Part shown: piece by piece, positions 45,201-55,771 of the stretch
Position numbering within the stretch: position 1 is the first letter of the stretch
How the letters are laid out: each line of letters starts with the position of its first letter
From: Malachius bipustulatus
Lineage: Eukaryota > Arthropoda > Insecta > Coleoptera > Melyridae
NCBI GenBank assembly: GCA_910589415.1
Contig: OU342638.1
Coordinates: 5,704,001-5,768,000 of the forward strand
Reading direction: 5' to 3'
DNA length: 64,000 nt
Translations under genes and position numbers: made by a program
Notes under the pieces: model-generated
What the model saw: the letters and a program-made list of their open reading frames with translations, nothing else
Told to the model about the DNA's origin: nothing
The model's database searches: none

Positions 45201-48200
45201 GCGAGGGGGTCAAGGTGCTGTTCAAAACCGCCCTGGTTATCCTGGTGGGGTGCCTGGGCACGGCCAAGGGCCGACGCCAATGTCCGGGCCTTTGCGAGAC
45301 ACTCGAGAGACTGAGGAATCCTCCTGAGGAGGTGAGACATGATTAAATCAATGCATAAAAGTACACCATTTACACGATTAAAGGGGAAGAATCCATTTAT
45401 GTATGTACAGTTCTGTTCAAATAAATCTGGCACAATTTTATAATTTCCTAATGTAAATGTGGTGTTATAAATTATTGAACATTGTTTGGATGGTTTCCAT
45501 GCTGTCAGCAGTAAAGGTGACAGTTTTTAGTTGATTCTTTATTAATAATAATTGCCTCTTGTTACTTCAATCGATGATTATAATAAATTTTCTTTTGTTG
45601 AGTATCTCCAGAATTTTCAATGAAATTAAGCTGAAAGCTACAAACATCAACAAAAAAGTTGTCCCAGATTTATATGAACAAGTAGAATAATTGTAAATAG
45701 TTGCATTAGAAGAATTGTCTCAGATTTATTTTAACAGAACTGTACATATTATATTTATGTGATTAAAAAATTTTTGACTGAAAGCGTTATAGTACGAGGG
45801 TAATTTGAAAAGTTTCCGGCCTTTTGAAGAAAAACACATAATTCAAGCCAAACAAAAATTTATTTCTCGACATAGCCTCCACGCAAGTCAATACATTTGG
45901 TCAAACGCTTTTCTCAACCCTTCAGACCATCAGAAAAAAATTCTTTAGGTAAACCTGAAAAATACAGGTTTACTGCCTCTTCAACTTCGGTATTTGACCC
46001 ATATTTTTTCCCACCCAGATATTTTTTCAAGTTGGGGAACAAAAAAAGTCACTCGGAGCTAGGTCTGGTGAGTAGGGTGGGTGTTGAAGCAATTCGAACT
46101 TCAATTCGTCCAATTTCGCCATTGCGACCATACACGTGTGGACTCTCGCGTTGTCCTGATGAAACAGCACCTTCTTCCTCGCCACGTGTGGTCGTTTCTT
46201 CTTGAGTTCCGTCTTCAATTGGTCCAGCAACGCAGCTTAATAGGGTCCGTTAATGGTTTTACCTTTTTGAATGTAATCAACCATAATTACTCCACGGCTG
46301 TCCCAAAAAACTGTCGTCATAACTTTTCCGGCAGAAAGAACGACCTTCGCCTTCTTCGAAGCTGGTTCCCCCACCTCAATCCACTGCATTGACTGTTGTT
46401 TAGTCTCCGGAGTATGGTGATGGATCCAGGTTTCGTCGACAGTAATTAATCGGCGCAAAAACTCAGTAGGATTCTTTTGGAACAGCTGAAGAGTTTCGCG
46501 CGACATGTCCATCCGTACGCGCTTTTGGTCAATCGTCAACAAACGCGGCACCCATCGCGTGGATAATTTTCTCATGCATAAATCTTCATGTAAAATTTTA
46601 TGCACCCGTTCTATCCCACAAGCCTCAGCAATTTCCCTAATGGTTAATCGGCGATCTTCCATCACGGTTGTGTGCACTAAACTGACAATATCTTCCGTGG
46701 AAACAGTTTTTGGACGACCAGAACGTTCATCGTCAAAAATGCTTGTACGACCGCGTTTGAACTCGGCCACCCAATGTTTCACGGTTGTAAATGAGGGTGA
46801 CGATTCACCATACACGGAGTCTAACTCTTCTTTCACTTCCCGAGTTTTTTTCCCTTTCAAATACAGGAACTTTATCACCGCGTGATACTCGATTTTATCC
46901 ATTGTCGTTAACAAACGTCACCTGTCAACTTTGGAAGGGTACCATGTGTTTTGTACTGATCGGAATGCCTTGAAATTTTTATGGCATACATATGTAAAGG
47001 CCCTCTATTGGTTCGCAAGAGAACTTGAATGCACCATGACTCTTTGTCGGTAAGGACGGAAACTTTTCAAATTACCCTCGTATATTATACTGTAACAACC
47101 ACCCCCCCTACCCTCGATGATCGTCTAGAAAAAGCAGCCAGGACCCTACCTCGTTGTGTCGTTTCTTCTTGTAGCCACCCTCGGTTCTCGGATAGGGTAT
47201 GCAAAAGCTCAGGAGTCAAGAAATACCTGTGTGATCAAAATTACTTCCTTTAAAATTAAAGAATCAAATGATATCACTATTTCATCTATATTTCACACTG
47301 GATATCAGTTCATTCCTTACAATGAATCTTAAATTACCTTAAATAATTTCTTTTTAGTTAATTTACATTCATTTATTTAGACCTTCCGACGCTGTTCCTG
47401 CAGCTGGTTTGAAAAGGACCTGCTTGAGTCATTTCAATCATCTTACTCTCTGTTTGCCTTGGCTTTTGTGTGTGAGGGTTGCCGTAGAAATTCCTGACCT
47501 GAAAAGAATTGAATGGTTTGGTGATTTCCCTTCGTCGGGTGTTTGGGTGTCTTTGAGACTTACGGTGTTGCCAAATTGGGCAAGTTTTACTTCAATTTCA
47601 AGCTTGTGGTTTTACTGTTTCTCATTGTTTCCTGATTTGACTAAGTCATCAATTTGCAGGTAAGCTTTACCAAGAGAAATTACCAGAACCTACAAGAGAC
47701 GAAGGCAGCATCCCACTGACCTTCTCCCTCAGGCCACTCTGTTCAAGTGAACATCGGTTTTACGCGACTTACGCAATAATAAAAACACTGAAGGCTCTCT
47801 CGCATTCGCGCAACTGCTGAAAGAAAATATCTTGATCACTTTGGATCTGAGTTTACCGTAAAAGGCTATGCTCTGACATTACGGAACTCGGGTTTTGTTT
47901 GTTTTTTGTTTGTTTTGGTTTTAACCCTTCATTTGTCCTTATTAATGTTATAAGTATGCTACTCCAACTTTTCATGTAAACCTCCTCTTTTGAATTTGTT
48001 GTTTTGCGTTTCTGAGGTTTTTAGTTGTCAAAGTTCGAAATGAGGTACAAATTGATGCAACAAACTAGAAATGAAGTTAAACTTCCCTTGGTTAGTGAGG
48101 TGACATGTCTTTTGTTTCTGTTTCTACCTATCTGTTTGTTTTGGCCTGTTGTTTGTTTTTGAGACATCTCAATTCTTTCCTGATTGCTTTAACCTAACAC

Positions 48201-51200
48201 TTTTGAATGACTGAAATGATTTCAAGCAGACCTGTTCCTTCTGACTTTGAGAGAGGGAGACATTTGGCTACAATGTCGATGAATTGTGAATGACGGTGCC
48301 GTCGGAACCGCTTAGGAAGATTTGTTATTGTGTTACAAATAAATACAATTTTGCTAGCCTTACTTTTACCTACTTACACGCTTCTGAAATAAAAATAATT
48401 AATTATAATTTCTAACTAAGGGGATTTTTGTCAGAGTGAATAAATAAATACGATACCCTTGTTTATAAAAACCTGTTGAAGCTTCCTTGGCGATGTCTTC
48501 AGCGATGCTGGTGCTAGGAATAAAGTAAGCGGCTTATTCTGTAATCGACAGTCAGATGACAAACCGGAGGAGACTCGATTCCCTATCCCTATACAACGGC
48601 GGTAGGATAATTTTAGATGAGTAAAACAAAATCAGTGGGGAGTGTATTCTCAATCCACCGGCACAAAAATAAATACAAGTAAAACAAATTAAACAACAAG
48701 AAGAGCGGAGAGTGTATTTTCAATCCACCCGAGTCAAACTAAATAAACAAATTAAACAACAACAAGCGGAGAGTGTATTCCCAATCCACCAAAATCAAAT
48801 AAATGAACAAATCAAACCAAAAGAGTGGAGAGTGTGTTCTTAATCCACCAAAGTATTAGAAGAATCGAAAAGAAGTCATCTACAGAAGTGATCTCGAGCG
48901 AGCCAGCGCTGGTGTTTTTATACTCACACAACCCTTTGTAACTCTATCCGTCTCTCTTTAATTCCACTGACCGTTGCCCACGCTACCCTTTTTAGGTATC
49001 AAAATGCTTGCCCTGGGGCTGGTATATTAAAATACATGTATCTTATTCAGAAAAATTTGGGGGGAGGGGGGTCCAGTGAAATAGGCCAAAACGAAAAAGG
49101 ATTATGCAGTTGATTATGCTACCAAGAAAGCGATTATTTTGAACCCAATTGACAATAAGTGATAATGTTGAAGACTTTCATTTCAAGTTGGCAAACCAAC
49201 TGCTTATGTATTTTGTTGTATTTTATAACCAAATATTTGATGCATCTTTGCCAGAATAAGAGGTTTAAATTACACTGTTGGCAGACTTGAAGAGTCATTT
49301 GAAATATGATATGAGGTCAGTCTTATTACAGTGTTTGCCAGACAGATCATATCTTCAAAATCGAATTTGTTCGAAAATGTAACAAAAGTCAACTGATTAA
49401 TTTATACATATTGCCAGGATCAAGTAGTAGATTGATTTAGCCCTAATAATATTATTATTACTTCTAGGGTAGGTTCAAAGCCCTTGTACTGAAGCTTGTG
49501 CTTATTGTACCCCTTTGGATAATTATCTCATCGGTCCCATCTCCCGAAAGTATTTCAGTATGAGTCCAATGGGTGCTTGTTAGGTGGTATGGGGTTTCCT
49601 CCCCCTCCCCGCATCTCCTGTAATTTTTCACTCCTATTATTGAGAGGTGTAATTAGTGGGCAGTGTCCTGTTAGAAGTCCAATTGCCCATCTCAGCCGGT
49701 GTTTACTCAGCTTTTTCAGTTACATCTTCTCTGCTCCCTCTGCCCTTTACCCACCTAGTCGCTTGAACAGCTCCCCAGTTAGGCCTAGGCAAGGTCTGCA
49801 TTGAAGTTGCTCAGTTACATCTTCTCTGCTCCCTCTGCCCTTTACCCTCCTAGTCGCTTGAACAGCACCCCAGTTAGGCCTAGGTAAGGTCTGCATTGAA
49901 GTTGCACTATTTTCTCCCTTAGGTTTTTTTCCCATGAGGAAAATTAGTTATCGGCCTTTTGTGTCAAGTTGTCTGTCCAAAAGGATCCACGTTTTATTAG
50001 TGGGCAGTGTCCTGTTAGAAGTCCAACTGCCCATCTCAGCCGGTGTTTACTCAGCTTTTTCAGTTACATCTTCTCTGCTCCCTCTGCCCTTTACCCACCT
50101 AGTCGCTTGGAGCAGCGCCCCAGTTAGGCCTAGGTAAGGTCTGCATTGAAGTTGCTCTATTTTCTCCCTTAGGTTTTTTCCCATGAGGAAAATTAGTTAT
50201 TGGCCTTTTGTGTCAGGTTTTCTGTCCAAAAGGATCCACGTTTTATTAGTGGGCATTGTTCTGTTAGAAGTCCAACTGCCCATCTCAGCCGGTGTTTACT
50301 AAGCTTTTTCAGTTACGTCTTCTCTGCTCCCTCTGCCCTTTACCCACCTAGTCGCTTGACCAGCACCCCAGTTAGGTTTAGGTAAGGTCTGCATTGAATT
50401 AGGTGTGTCTTGGTCCATATGGCCCACGAGTAATGGAGCTATTAAAGAAATACCATACGCAGAGCTCCATACGTATGGTAGGCATTTATTTTCGAAGGTG
50501 CGCCACTTCTTCGAGGTTGAATCCAGAAGGGACTGATCTACTATTCAGCCACGCATCCTTTTAGCCTGGGTCCCCGCTGTAGGATTTAGGTTTTTAAAGG
50601 TTGTCTCCTTTTGGTCCAGGCGGTAAAGCCTAGACCCCCGTATTCCTCTGTTCGCGAGATATAATCTCGACAACAGTTTTACGGTCTTTCGGAGAGTCCA
50701 CGTTCGGACGTTCTCCGGCATCGTTATAACCCCTGTGCAGACCTTTAGTCACGACACGACAACTAGGTTGGGGGAGGTGGTCCGCGGCAGGGCTTTGAGC
50801 TACCAGTCTGGAATTTTACCTCCGACAAGCTTTATCACCACTGCTAACCTTACTCACTTACGCTCATTGTAAGGCCTTTCCCCTATCCGCCACCTGGGGA
50901 CGCGCCCGATGGGTACTCAACCGCACGGGTAGCCCTAATAATAACTATAGTCACCAGATTCATAAGCCTCTACTATTTCTTACTGTGCTAACCAAAGTAG
51001 CATTACCTGATTTTTTCGACTCTGGTATTAAATCAAACTCCTGAAGTTTCCTAAACCCGAATTTCACTTCTACATAGAAGTGGTATATTGGCAAAGAAGA
51101 GTATTTTGTACATCAGACCAATCTGAAGGTTGTTATTTTTTATTTTATTTGCAGATTTTATCGGAGGAGAACCTGATCTACAACATATCAAGGCTGGACC

Positions 51201-51289
51201 TAACCGAGAGGGACTTTGCCGCCGAGCACCAGAAACAGACCAAGAAACTCAAGACGGCGAAGTTGAACGGCGAACGGGTCACCTCGTAG
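39270..51289 (+). CDS. TBC1D10: TBC1D10/whacked-type Rab GTPase-activating protein, five coding exons, 361 aa
   Basis: Exons: 39270-39531, 44484-44676, 44743-45004, 45098-45331, 51155-51289; all have GT-AG borders and matching phases. The protein has a short acidic N-terminus, then RRERKWLKMLSQW and CRKGIPQSIRPKAWLYL, the start of a TBC domain. Both catalytic fingers are present: arginine in IAKDIHR (I-x-x-D-x-x-R) and glutamine in YCQAQ (Y-x-Q). LLMHMPAEQAFWCL, EWFLCIFTRTLPW and RVWDVFLCEGVKV are diagnostic of the EPI64 (TBC1D10) subgroup, known to act on Rab35 and Rab27; the Drosophila member whacked shapes tracheal tubes. The last exon gives a short basic tail; vertebrate members are longer. 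A splice acceptor at 39262-39264 precedes the ATG, so a 5' non-coding exon exists. Confidence 0.92.
39910..41452 (+). mobile_element. 5'-truncated non-LTR retrotransposon (LINE) in TBC1D10 intron 1
   Basis: The insertion is bounded by a 13-base duplication AAAACCAAAATTC (39897-39909 and 41453-41465). It starts inside the reverse transcriptase C-terminus and ends in a short TAAAC-type tail. A truncated 5' end, tail and target duplication are typical of target-primed integration. It inserted into an older sequence: the minus-strand Gypsy fragment starts just beyond its right border. Confidence 0.88.
39912..41319 (+). pseudogene. LINE ORF2 C-terminal part: RT end, RNase H, cysteine motif
   Basis: KYLGISFDRKLLWNSHL near 39980 is the C-terminal part of a LINE reverse transcriptase; a frame break near 40140 separates it from a 383-codon frame (40168-41319). 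That frame carries an RNase H domain with E in FQAEMYA, D in FSDSQAAL and D in NEIVDSLARRG, and ends with a zinc-like CRLCLEDVETAEHVLCNC. The first RNase H aspartate, normally in a T-D-G-S motif, is tyrosine here (FTYGSKT), so the nuclease should be dead. Jockey/I/R1-like group. Confidence 0.87.
41470..43080 (-). pseudogene. Gypsy gag-protease fragment in TBC1D10 intron 1
   Basis: On the minus strand: gag with FHGKGSYLIEKWIEDL and KTWKKLKKLLLAEFS (about 42900-42750), ILYGASSLKEFRKKL (about 42680), a knuckle-like CFKGQKRGHKSFDC (about 42340), then protease LIDTGSHINLI (about 42220) and a frame through 41,700. Stops and frame changes occur, and an insertion of about 180 bases (42375-42560, containing CAGTGGCGTCC and GGACACCCTATATAAG) sits between gag and knuckle. 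It belongs to a different Gypsy family from those on the left. Confidence 0.75.
43128..43764 (+). mobile_element. PIF/Harbinger-type element, non-autonomous, with a MADF remnant
   Basis: The ends GGAGGCCGCACACGGG (43128) and CCCGTGTGCGGGGGCCC (to 43764) are inverted repeats flanked by TAA (43125-43127 and 43765-43767), the three-base target of PIF/Harbinger. Inside, a frame from ATG 43393 reads FNIEAYIEGIKNRPAL, the start of a MADF (Myb/SANT-like) domain, and then breaks. PIF/Harbinger elements carry such a DNA-binding second gene. The transposase gene is missing. Confidence 0.75.
43393..43520 (+). pseudogene. Broken MADF-domain gene of the Harbinger element
   Basis: The first 30 or so codons match a MADF domain N-terminus and the following codons still resemble it in part (a WAEV-like stretch in another frame near 43508). 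Stops follow. Only about half the domain is left. Confidence 0.6.
43768..44483 (+). other. Rest of TBC1D10 intron 1, AT-rich
   Basis: Simple ATCTTTATCATCTC-type repeats at 43790-43890, an A-rich AAACATAAAACAAAACACAT stretch near 43955, and a C-run at about 44153. It ends in a good acceptor TTTTCCACAG at 44483. No gene. Confidence 0.5.
45795..47080 (-). mobile_element. mariner DNA transposon, 1286 bp, in the last TBC1D10 intron
   Basis: Inverted repeats CGAGGGTAATTTGAAAAG (45795) and CTTTTCAAATTACCCTCG (to 47080) are flanked by TA on both sides. Length and ends are typical of mariner. The transposase gene is on the minus strand and is broken. The element is antisense to the host gene. Confidence 0.93.
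45860..46902 (-). pseudogene. mariner transposase, inactivated
   Basis: From ATG at 46902 the frame gives the helix-turn-helix DNA-binding half (FTTVKHWVAEF, DDERSGRPKT) and the WVPRLL linker, then the catalytic triad of a D,D34D enzyme: D in TVDETWIHH, D in HQDNARVH and D in APSDFF, 34 residues later. A stop interrupts it at 46238-46240, a frame break follows after APSDFF near 46035, and another stop lies near the end. The C-terminus TKCIDLRGGYVEK and final stop at 45860 are preserved. Three lesions make it inactive. Confidence 0.9.
47083..48600 (+). other. Intron sequence of TBC1D10, no gene recognised
   Basis: T- and G-rich stretch with frames below 85 codons. TTTGTTTGTTTTTGTTTG-type runs occur near 47900. 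No coding or mobile signature is clear. Confidence 0.4.
48625..48860. repeat. Tandem repeat, about 65-bp unit, four copies
   Basis: GGAGAGTGTATTCTCAATCC or a close variant occurs at about 48638, 48707, 48769 and 48828, each followed by CACC and an A-rich spacer with AAATAAACAAATTAAAC. Confidence 0.8.
48900..49590 (+). other. Intron sequence, nothing recognised
   Basis: AT-rich, with no frame of interest and no repeat structure that I can see beyond short ATTATTATT runs near 49450. Confidence 0.4.
49650..50395. repeat. Tandem repeat with about 245-345 bp spacing, three main units
   Basis: TTAGTGGGCAGTGTCCTGTT starts at about 49649, 49997 and 50247 (the last with a variant). Each unit carries GCCCATCTCAGCCGGTGTTT, CTTCTCTGCTCCCTCTGCCC and CAGTTAGGCCTAGG, then TTTTCCCATGAGGAAAATTA. 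In the first unit a 94-base part is itself duplicated (49718 and 49812). No protein is called from the derived frames. Confidence 0.85.
50400..50960. repeat. Dispersed repeat, second copy, with further mobile-like sequence
   Basis: 50702-50912 matches 36592-36710 (TTCGGACGTTCTCCGGC, TGCAGACCTTTAGTCA, CCCCTATCCGCCACCTGGG) with an extra middle part. The stretch before it contains the hairpin GCGAGATATAATCTCG. The element type is unknown. Confidence 0.55.
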
Positions 51290-51393
51290 GTCGGAACAGC
51301 TGGAACACTAATTTTTAAGCTAAGGAGTTTCCATTCTTGTTATGAAGGTATTTCGTGCAGGGTGTCCCGTTTAAATGGGGTTATTGATTATCG

Positions 51394-51399
51394 AATAAA
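51394..51399 (+). terminator. Polyadenylation signal of the TBC1D10 gene
   Basis: AATAAA about 105 bases after the stop, followed by T- and GT-rich sequence. Confidence 0.55.
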
Positions 51400-51415
51400 T
51401 TTCATTTCGTTTCGG

Positions 51416-53813
51416 TGTCTAATCTCTTGGTAATTCTGTGCCTCTTCTTGAGTTTTCCTATTTCTAAAGAATAAAAATACTAGTATGACTCCATTTAAAT
51501 TTTGAACATCCTGAATGCTCTTTCGCTTATATAGAATAGTATTGATCTACAGCAGAATGAGATGAGAAACCAGGAGGTGTACAGTATTGTAAATTTCAAA
51601 AAACAAACAGAATAACAGTATTATTCAGCACAATAACAGAAATAGTTTTTGCTCAATTTTTGTTCTGGTGAGAATCACTACAGATCCTGATGCCGGTTTA
51701 CTTGTAAATTGCGTAGTGAAAGTGTGAATTTGCAATGACGAGGGTCAATTATTGTTGTATCTCGATTTTTTGTCATAAAATAATAATAATTAATGTCATA
51801 AAAAATACAAGACTGACGCTACTGACAGCTTTTAAAAGAGTTTGCGCTGCAAATAATGATAGAATAACCGAAGATGATCTATAGTTGAAGATAATTATGT
51901 ACAGTATGATCAAGTAATATTATTTTTGTTATGATGCCTTAAGAAATATCAAATTAAATCAAGTGGAAATGCTCCACTTGATACTATGACAATGTCCATC
52001 ATATGCGTCTATCACAATGTCCAATGTAAGGAAATAAGTTGTATCAAAACTAAGCAACTTTGTAAAAATTATTCAAGTTTGCAAAATTCTCTACAAAGAG
52101 AAATTTCTTTAATGTTAAGGTAATTATGGTAATTGCAGCATTCTCTTAATGTGTTAAATTTTTGTGAATTAATGGTACCTAGAAATCTTTGGCAGATGGC
52201 TTCATTTTGCCACAATTAAAACTTTATGGCAAAAAACCTGATCTTTTTTAACTTTTGCAGTTTCAATTGTTGATAAATTAAAAATGCCTTAAATTTGAAC
52301 TCCACAAAACGAACTTTACCATTGAGATTTGGCTAATTTGATGGGACAATTTAGATAGTAAATCACTGTGAAGAAATGTCTACCTATCACTAAACCTATT
52401 TGAAGATATAAAGTAATGTCAATTAGAAATAACTCATTCCCTTGGCATCATTCGGATTATTCCATTCAAGTTTTACATGCAAGGGAAGATTAATTTTTTC
52501 AAGCTAAGAGCGAAATAATATTACATGAACTAACCTTCATAGTACATGAATTCCGAAAAGACATAAGCATTTACTTTTTTACCGATTTGATAACAAGAAT
52601 CTTCAGACAACAATTAACACATATTTTATATTATGCACTCAAATTTCACTGTAATTACTTTGGATGGTTTTATGTAAATTGTAGATTGTCTTGTAGATGA
52701 TTTCGTACCCTAATTTGACTAATAATGAAATGTCCTGGAAATCATGCACCAACTACTGCTAAACAGTTTACCTACCGACAGTTCTGTTTGGCGAAAGAGA
52801 GTTTTTATGAGAATGACAAGGTGCATAATATGAACGAGATGCTGACATTCTGTGCATTTTATTTATATTTTTTCATGTACATAATATTATGTTTGCAATA
52901 TAGAAACGCATTTATATTAGTCCACATTTTTATGCTACCTGTATGTATTATGTACAGTGTTAAGTTTTTTTTTTGTTTAGTTTATGTATATTTGGAGAAT
53001 TTATTGTTATTAGGATATTATTTGCTCGAACTTCCGTAACTTCCACCCTAGTTCTCGAACGAAATTTGTTAATAATGGTAGCAAAGATTTTAGTAATTTA
53101 TTCACAATAATTATACATAAATCTAACATGTATATACAGGGTGTTGTCTTGAATAGTAAATGCATGCAGGGTAGTGCAGAAATAATCCTGCAGTCAGTCT
53201 GTACACAAACTAACTACTAATAGAGGATATTAATATTTTCAGAGGACCCTTACCAAAAAAGAGTATATCTATTAAGTTTCATTCTATTACTTTCTCAATA
53301 TTTTATTTCTAGCTTATTTAAGAAGATATGCTTGACTTCATTTTTGATTTTCCAATTAATTTGATCAGAATTTTAACTAGTTTAACCTCACCATGAGCGT
53401 TAGTTTTTTTTTTTTTTTGCTTTGCTAAATGTACGAGAGGTTCTCAATTATTTCTCTACTCTTTGCTTGCATATTCTGCTGTTCCTTAGTCAACACAGTG
53501 TATTCCTTAGTTAATTATAATACAAAATTTATTATAAAGTAGGCTACCTCGAATTTAATATTTCTTCCAAAGTGTGTCTACAAAGTTTTTTTTATGATGT
53601 ATATTAAGCGACATCGTTTATGTAGGATATTTGCGTGTATGTATTTGTATTTGTATGTATTCTGTAATATTCTATAAGAGTGTAAATTGATTGTGGGGTG
53701 AATATCAGTTAACAGTGAACAGAATCTCTCAATTTGTTGAAGTAACTAAACAATGATACCAATATGGTGTTGGTGTTGTCAAAGTTTATTACCTAGTGGG
53801 TGTGGCGTAGGTG
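51416..53813. other. Intergenic stretch after TBC1D10, no gene recognised
   Basis: AT-rich throughout. The longest frame (52725-53039 plus, 104 codons) is mostly a run of hydrophobic codons from T-rich DNA and has no family likeness, so I do not call it. A TACAGGGTGTTGTCTTGAAT repeat-like motif lies at about 53136. Confidence 0.45.
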
Positions 53814-54013
53814 NNNNNNNNNNNNNNNNNNNNNNNNNNNNNNNNNNNNNNNNNNNNNNNNNNNNNNNNNNNNNNNNNNNNNNNNNNNNNNNNNNNNNNN
53901 NNNNNNNNNNNNNNNNNNNNNNNNNNNNNNNNNNNNNNNNNNNNNNNNNNNNNNNNNNNNNNNNNNNNNNNNNNNNNNNNNNNNNNNNNNNNNNNNNNNN
54001 NNNNNNNNNNNNN
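53814..54013. other. Assembly gap of 200 N
   Basis: A run of exactly 200 N, probably of arbitrary length. The flanks both carry GCGTAGGTG or CGTAGGTGG, so a few bases may be duplicated across the gap. Confidence 0.99.
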
Positions 54014-54327
54014 CGTAGGTGGTAAAATTTATTTGAGTTTAAATGTTGTATCGTTTTCTGGACTGTGTGACAACTTTGAATCAGATTATTGATTCTAAAT
54101 AGATCACCTAATTATTTAAATCAATAATTATACCAACATTTGTTACTAGCATCTCTTCATTTTATATCTCCTTTTTTTTATTGAAACGGTTGCAAAATTG
54201 ATTGTTTACTATTGGTCCTTATTCTGTAAGCCTGATGGTCCCATATTCCCACAGCTTTATGTCCTTGTTTTAGTTCAATTATACCGTGCGAGTACTGAGA
54301 CTATACATAGGACAATAATTGTCCTAT

Positions 54328-54969
54328 GTGATTGAACTTCTGGTGGTAATACATGGTTCATGACAAGTGACGTCACTCAATAATGCAGACATACACAGAC
54401 CTAGGAGTTGGAGAACTTTGAGAATACCCTTGCTGCTGGATTCTTGTAAAATTTTGAAAAATCTAGCGACTGGTTTGTCGACGAGGGAACCCCAACTACG
54501 ATTACGTTGAATACTGAACGATTATACTTAGGGATACTTCAATGAGTTACCAGAGATACCTACTTCACTGTTGATATTGTTGCCAACAATCTTATAGAAA
54601 CAATTTACCATAGAAACTATCAATTATTGATAGTTTACCATAGAAAACAATTTACCATAGAAACTATCAATTATTGATAGTTTCTATGGTAAATTGTTTC
54701 TATAAGATTGTTGGCAACAATATCAACAGTGAAGTAGGTATCTCTGGTAACTCATTGAAGTATCCCTAAGTATAATCGTTCAGTATTCAACGTAATCGTA
54801 GTTGGGGTTCCCTCGTCGACAAACCAGTCGCTAGATTTTTCAAAATTTTACAAGAATCCAGCAGCAAGGGTATTCTCAAAGTTCTCCAACTCCTAGGTCT
54901 GTGTATGTCTGCATTATTGAGTGACGTCACTTGTCATGAACCATGTATTACCACCAGAAGTTCAATCAC
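54328..54969. repeat. Long near-perfect palindrome, 306-bp arms
   Basis: Left arm 54328-54633 and right arm 54664-54969 are reverse complements with no mismatch that I could see, separated by a 30-base spacer that repeats part of the arm (CAATTTACCATAGAAACTAT). Each arm belongs to a dispersed family, because a single diverged arm occurs at 60446-60616. The right arm continues outward into sequence (to about 55180) that also matches 60194-60445, so the palindrome was made by inverted duplication of one end of that element. Confidence 0.92.
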
Positions 54970-55180
54970 CCTTTAACAGGCTTGAATGATTATTCAAACT
55001 CCCTCCCTCTGCACCGAATGTCTGCCGATATCGTCATCGTTTTATCGTCATCGATTTATTGTGAAGTGACAGTTCCTTCTTCAAAATTCTTCAAAGATCG
55101 CTCGAGTTTGAGGCAAGTCGATTTTTCTCGTCACAAAAGAGGTCACCCAAATGTGAATTGTTCTTACCACTTCTTTTTTA
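54970..55180 (-). repeat. Continuation of the palindrome-family element
   Basis: On the minus strand AAAAAAGAAGTGGTAAGA, GACCTCTTTTGTGACGAGAA, AAGAAGGAACTGTCAC and AGTTTGAATAATCATTCAAG match 60194-60445 in order. A 102-codon plus-strand frame overlaps it but has no likeness to known proteins. Confidence 0.65.
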
Positions 55181-55322
55181 AGCAAAAGATGTTATTTAAA
55201 ACATTTTTACTGGCACATTTGGATTCATTTGCAGTCTATGGTAGCCAATAACTCTATTGTGTCCTAGAGTGGCAATAATTATTACCGTTATTTTACAGAA
55301 ACACAGCCAGTGTTGAGTCTAA

Positions 55323-55771
55323 AATATTGTCTTCGTCGATTCAAAATTTTCGATATTGAAAGTTGTATGTACTGTATGCTGTACTTGTAGGACAGGCTGC
55401 TCTTGAGCTGCTTCTTGTTGTTTCGTTTCTTTCGGTTTAGGCATTTTTATTGAATCGTAAAATTTTTCTTTTAAAGTTTAAAAAATAATAACACTTTCTT
55501 TTTCTTTATGTTACTATGGTTAAGCTTGTTACTGTAAGTAGGCCTTGAACTAACCTGAATATCATGTATTTAATTTTCTTCTTTTATTCATCCAATTCCA
55601 TTATCCTCGTCGCCACTGTTATGTATTGTCGTATGCTCAGCTCTTGTAGGTAAATTAAACACACAGAAGAATAAATTAACTGCTTTATAATAACGAAAAA
55701 AGTATAACTAATATTGGTAATGATGTTTGTAACAAAATTATTAAATTGTAATTGACATTCCCCAAATATGA
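55323..55771 (-). other. Inverted block: LTR 3' part, primer site and gag start
   Basis: Read on the minus strand from 55771, the block gives the LTR from AACTGTCATATTTGGGG to ATACATAACA (55611), then GTGGCGACGAGGAT (primer-site region, 55597-55610), then a leader and a gag start with ATG near 55445 (MPKPKETKQQEAAQEQP). It ends at 55323. The orientation is opposite to the rest of the element. The junction to pol at about 55771 shares the bases ACAGTT. Confidence 0.85.

Noticed and set aside
45084..45327. Alternative GC-rich plus frames overlapping the fourth TBC1D10 exon
   Set aside because: They are out-of-frame readings of an exon whose own frame matches the TBC family and splices in phase.
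52725..53039. 104-codon hydrophobic frame after TBC1D10
   Set aside because: T-rich DNA gives runs of hydrophobic codons; there is no promoter, splice or family evidence.
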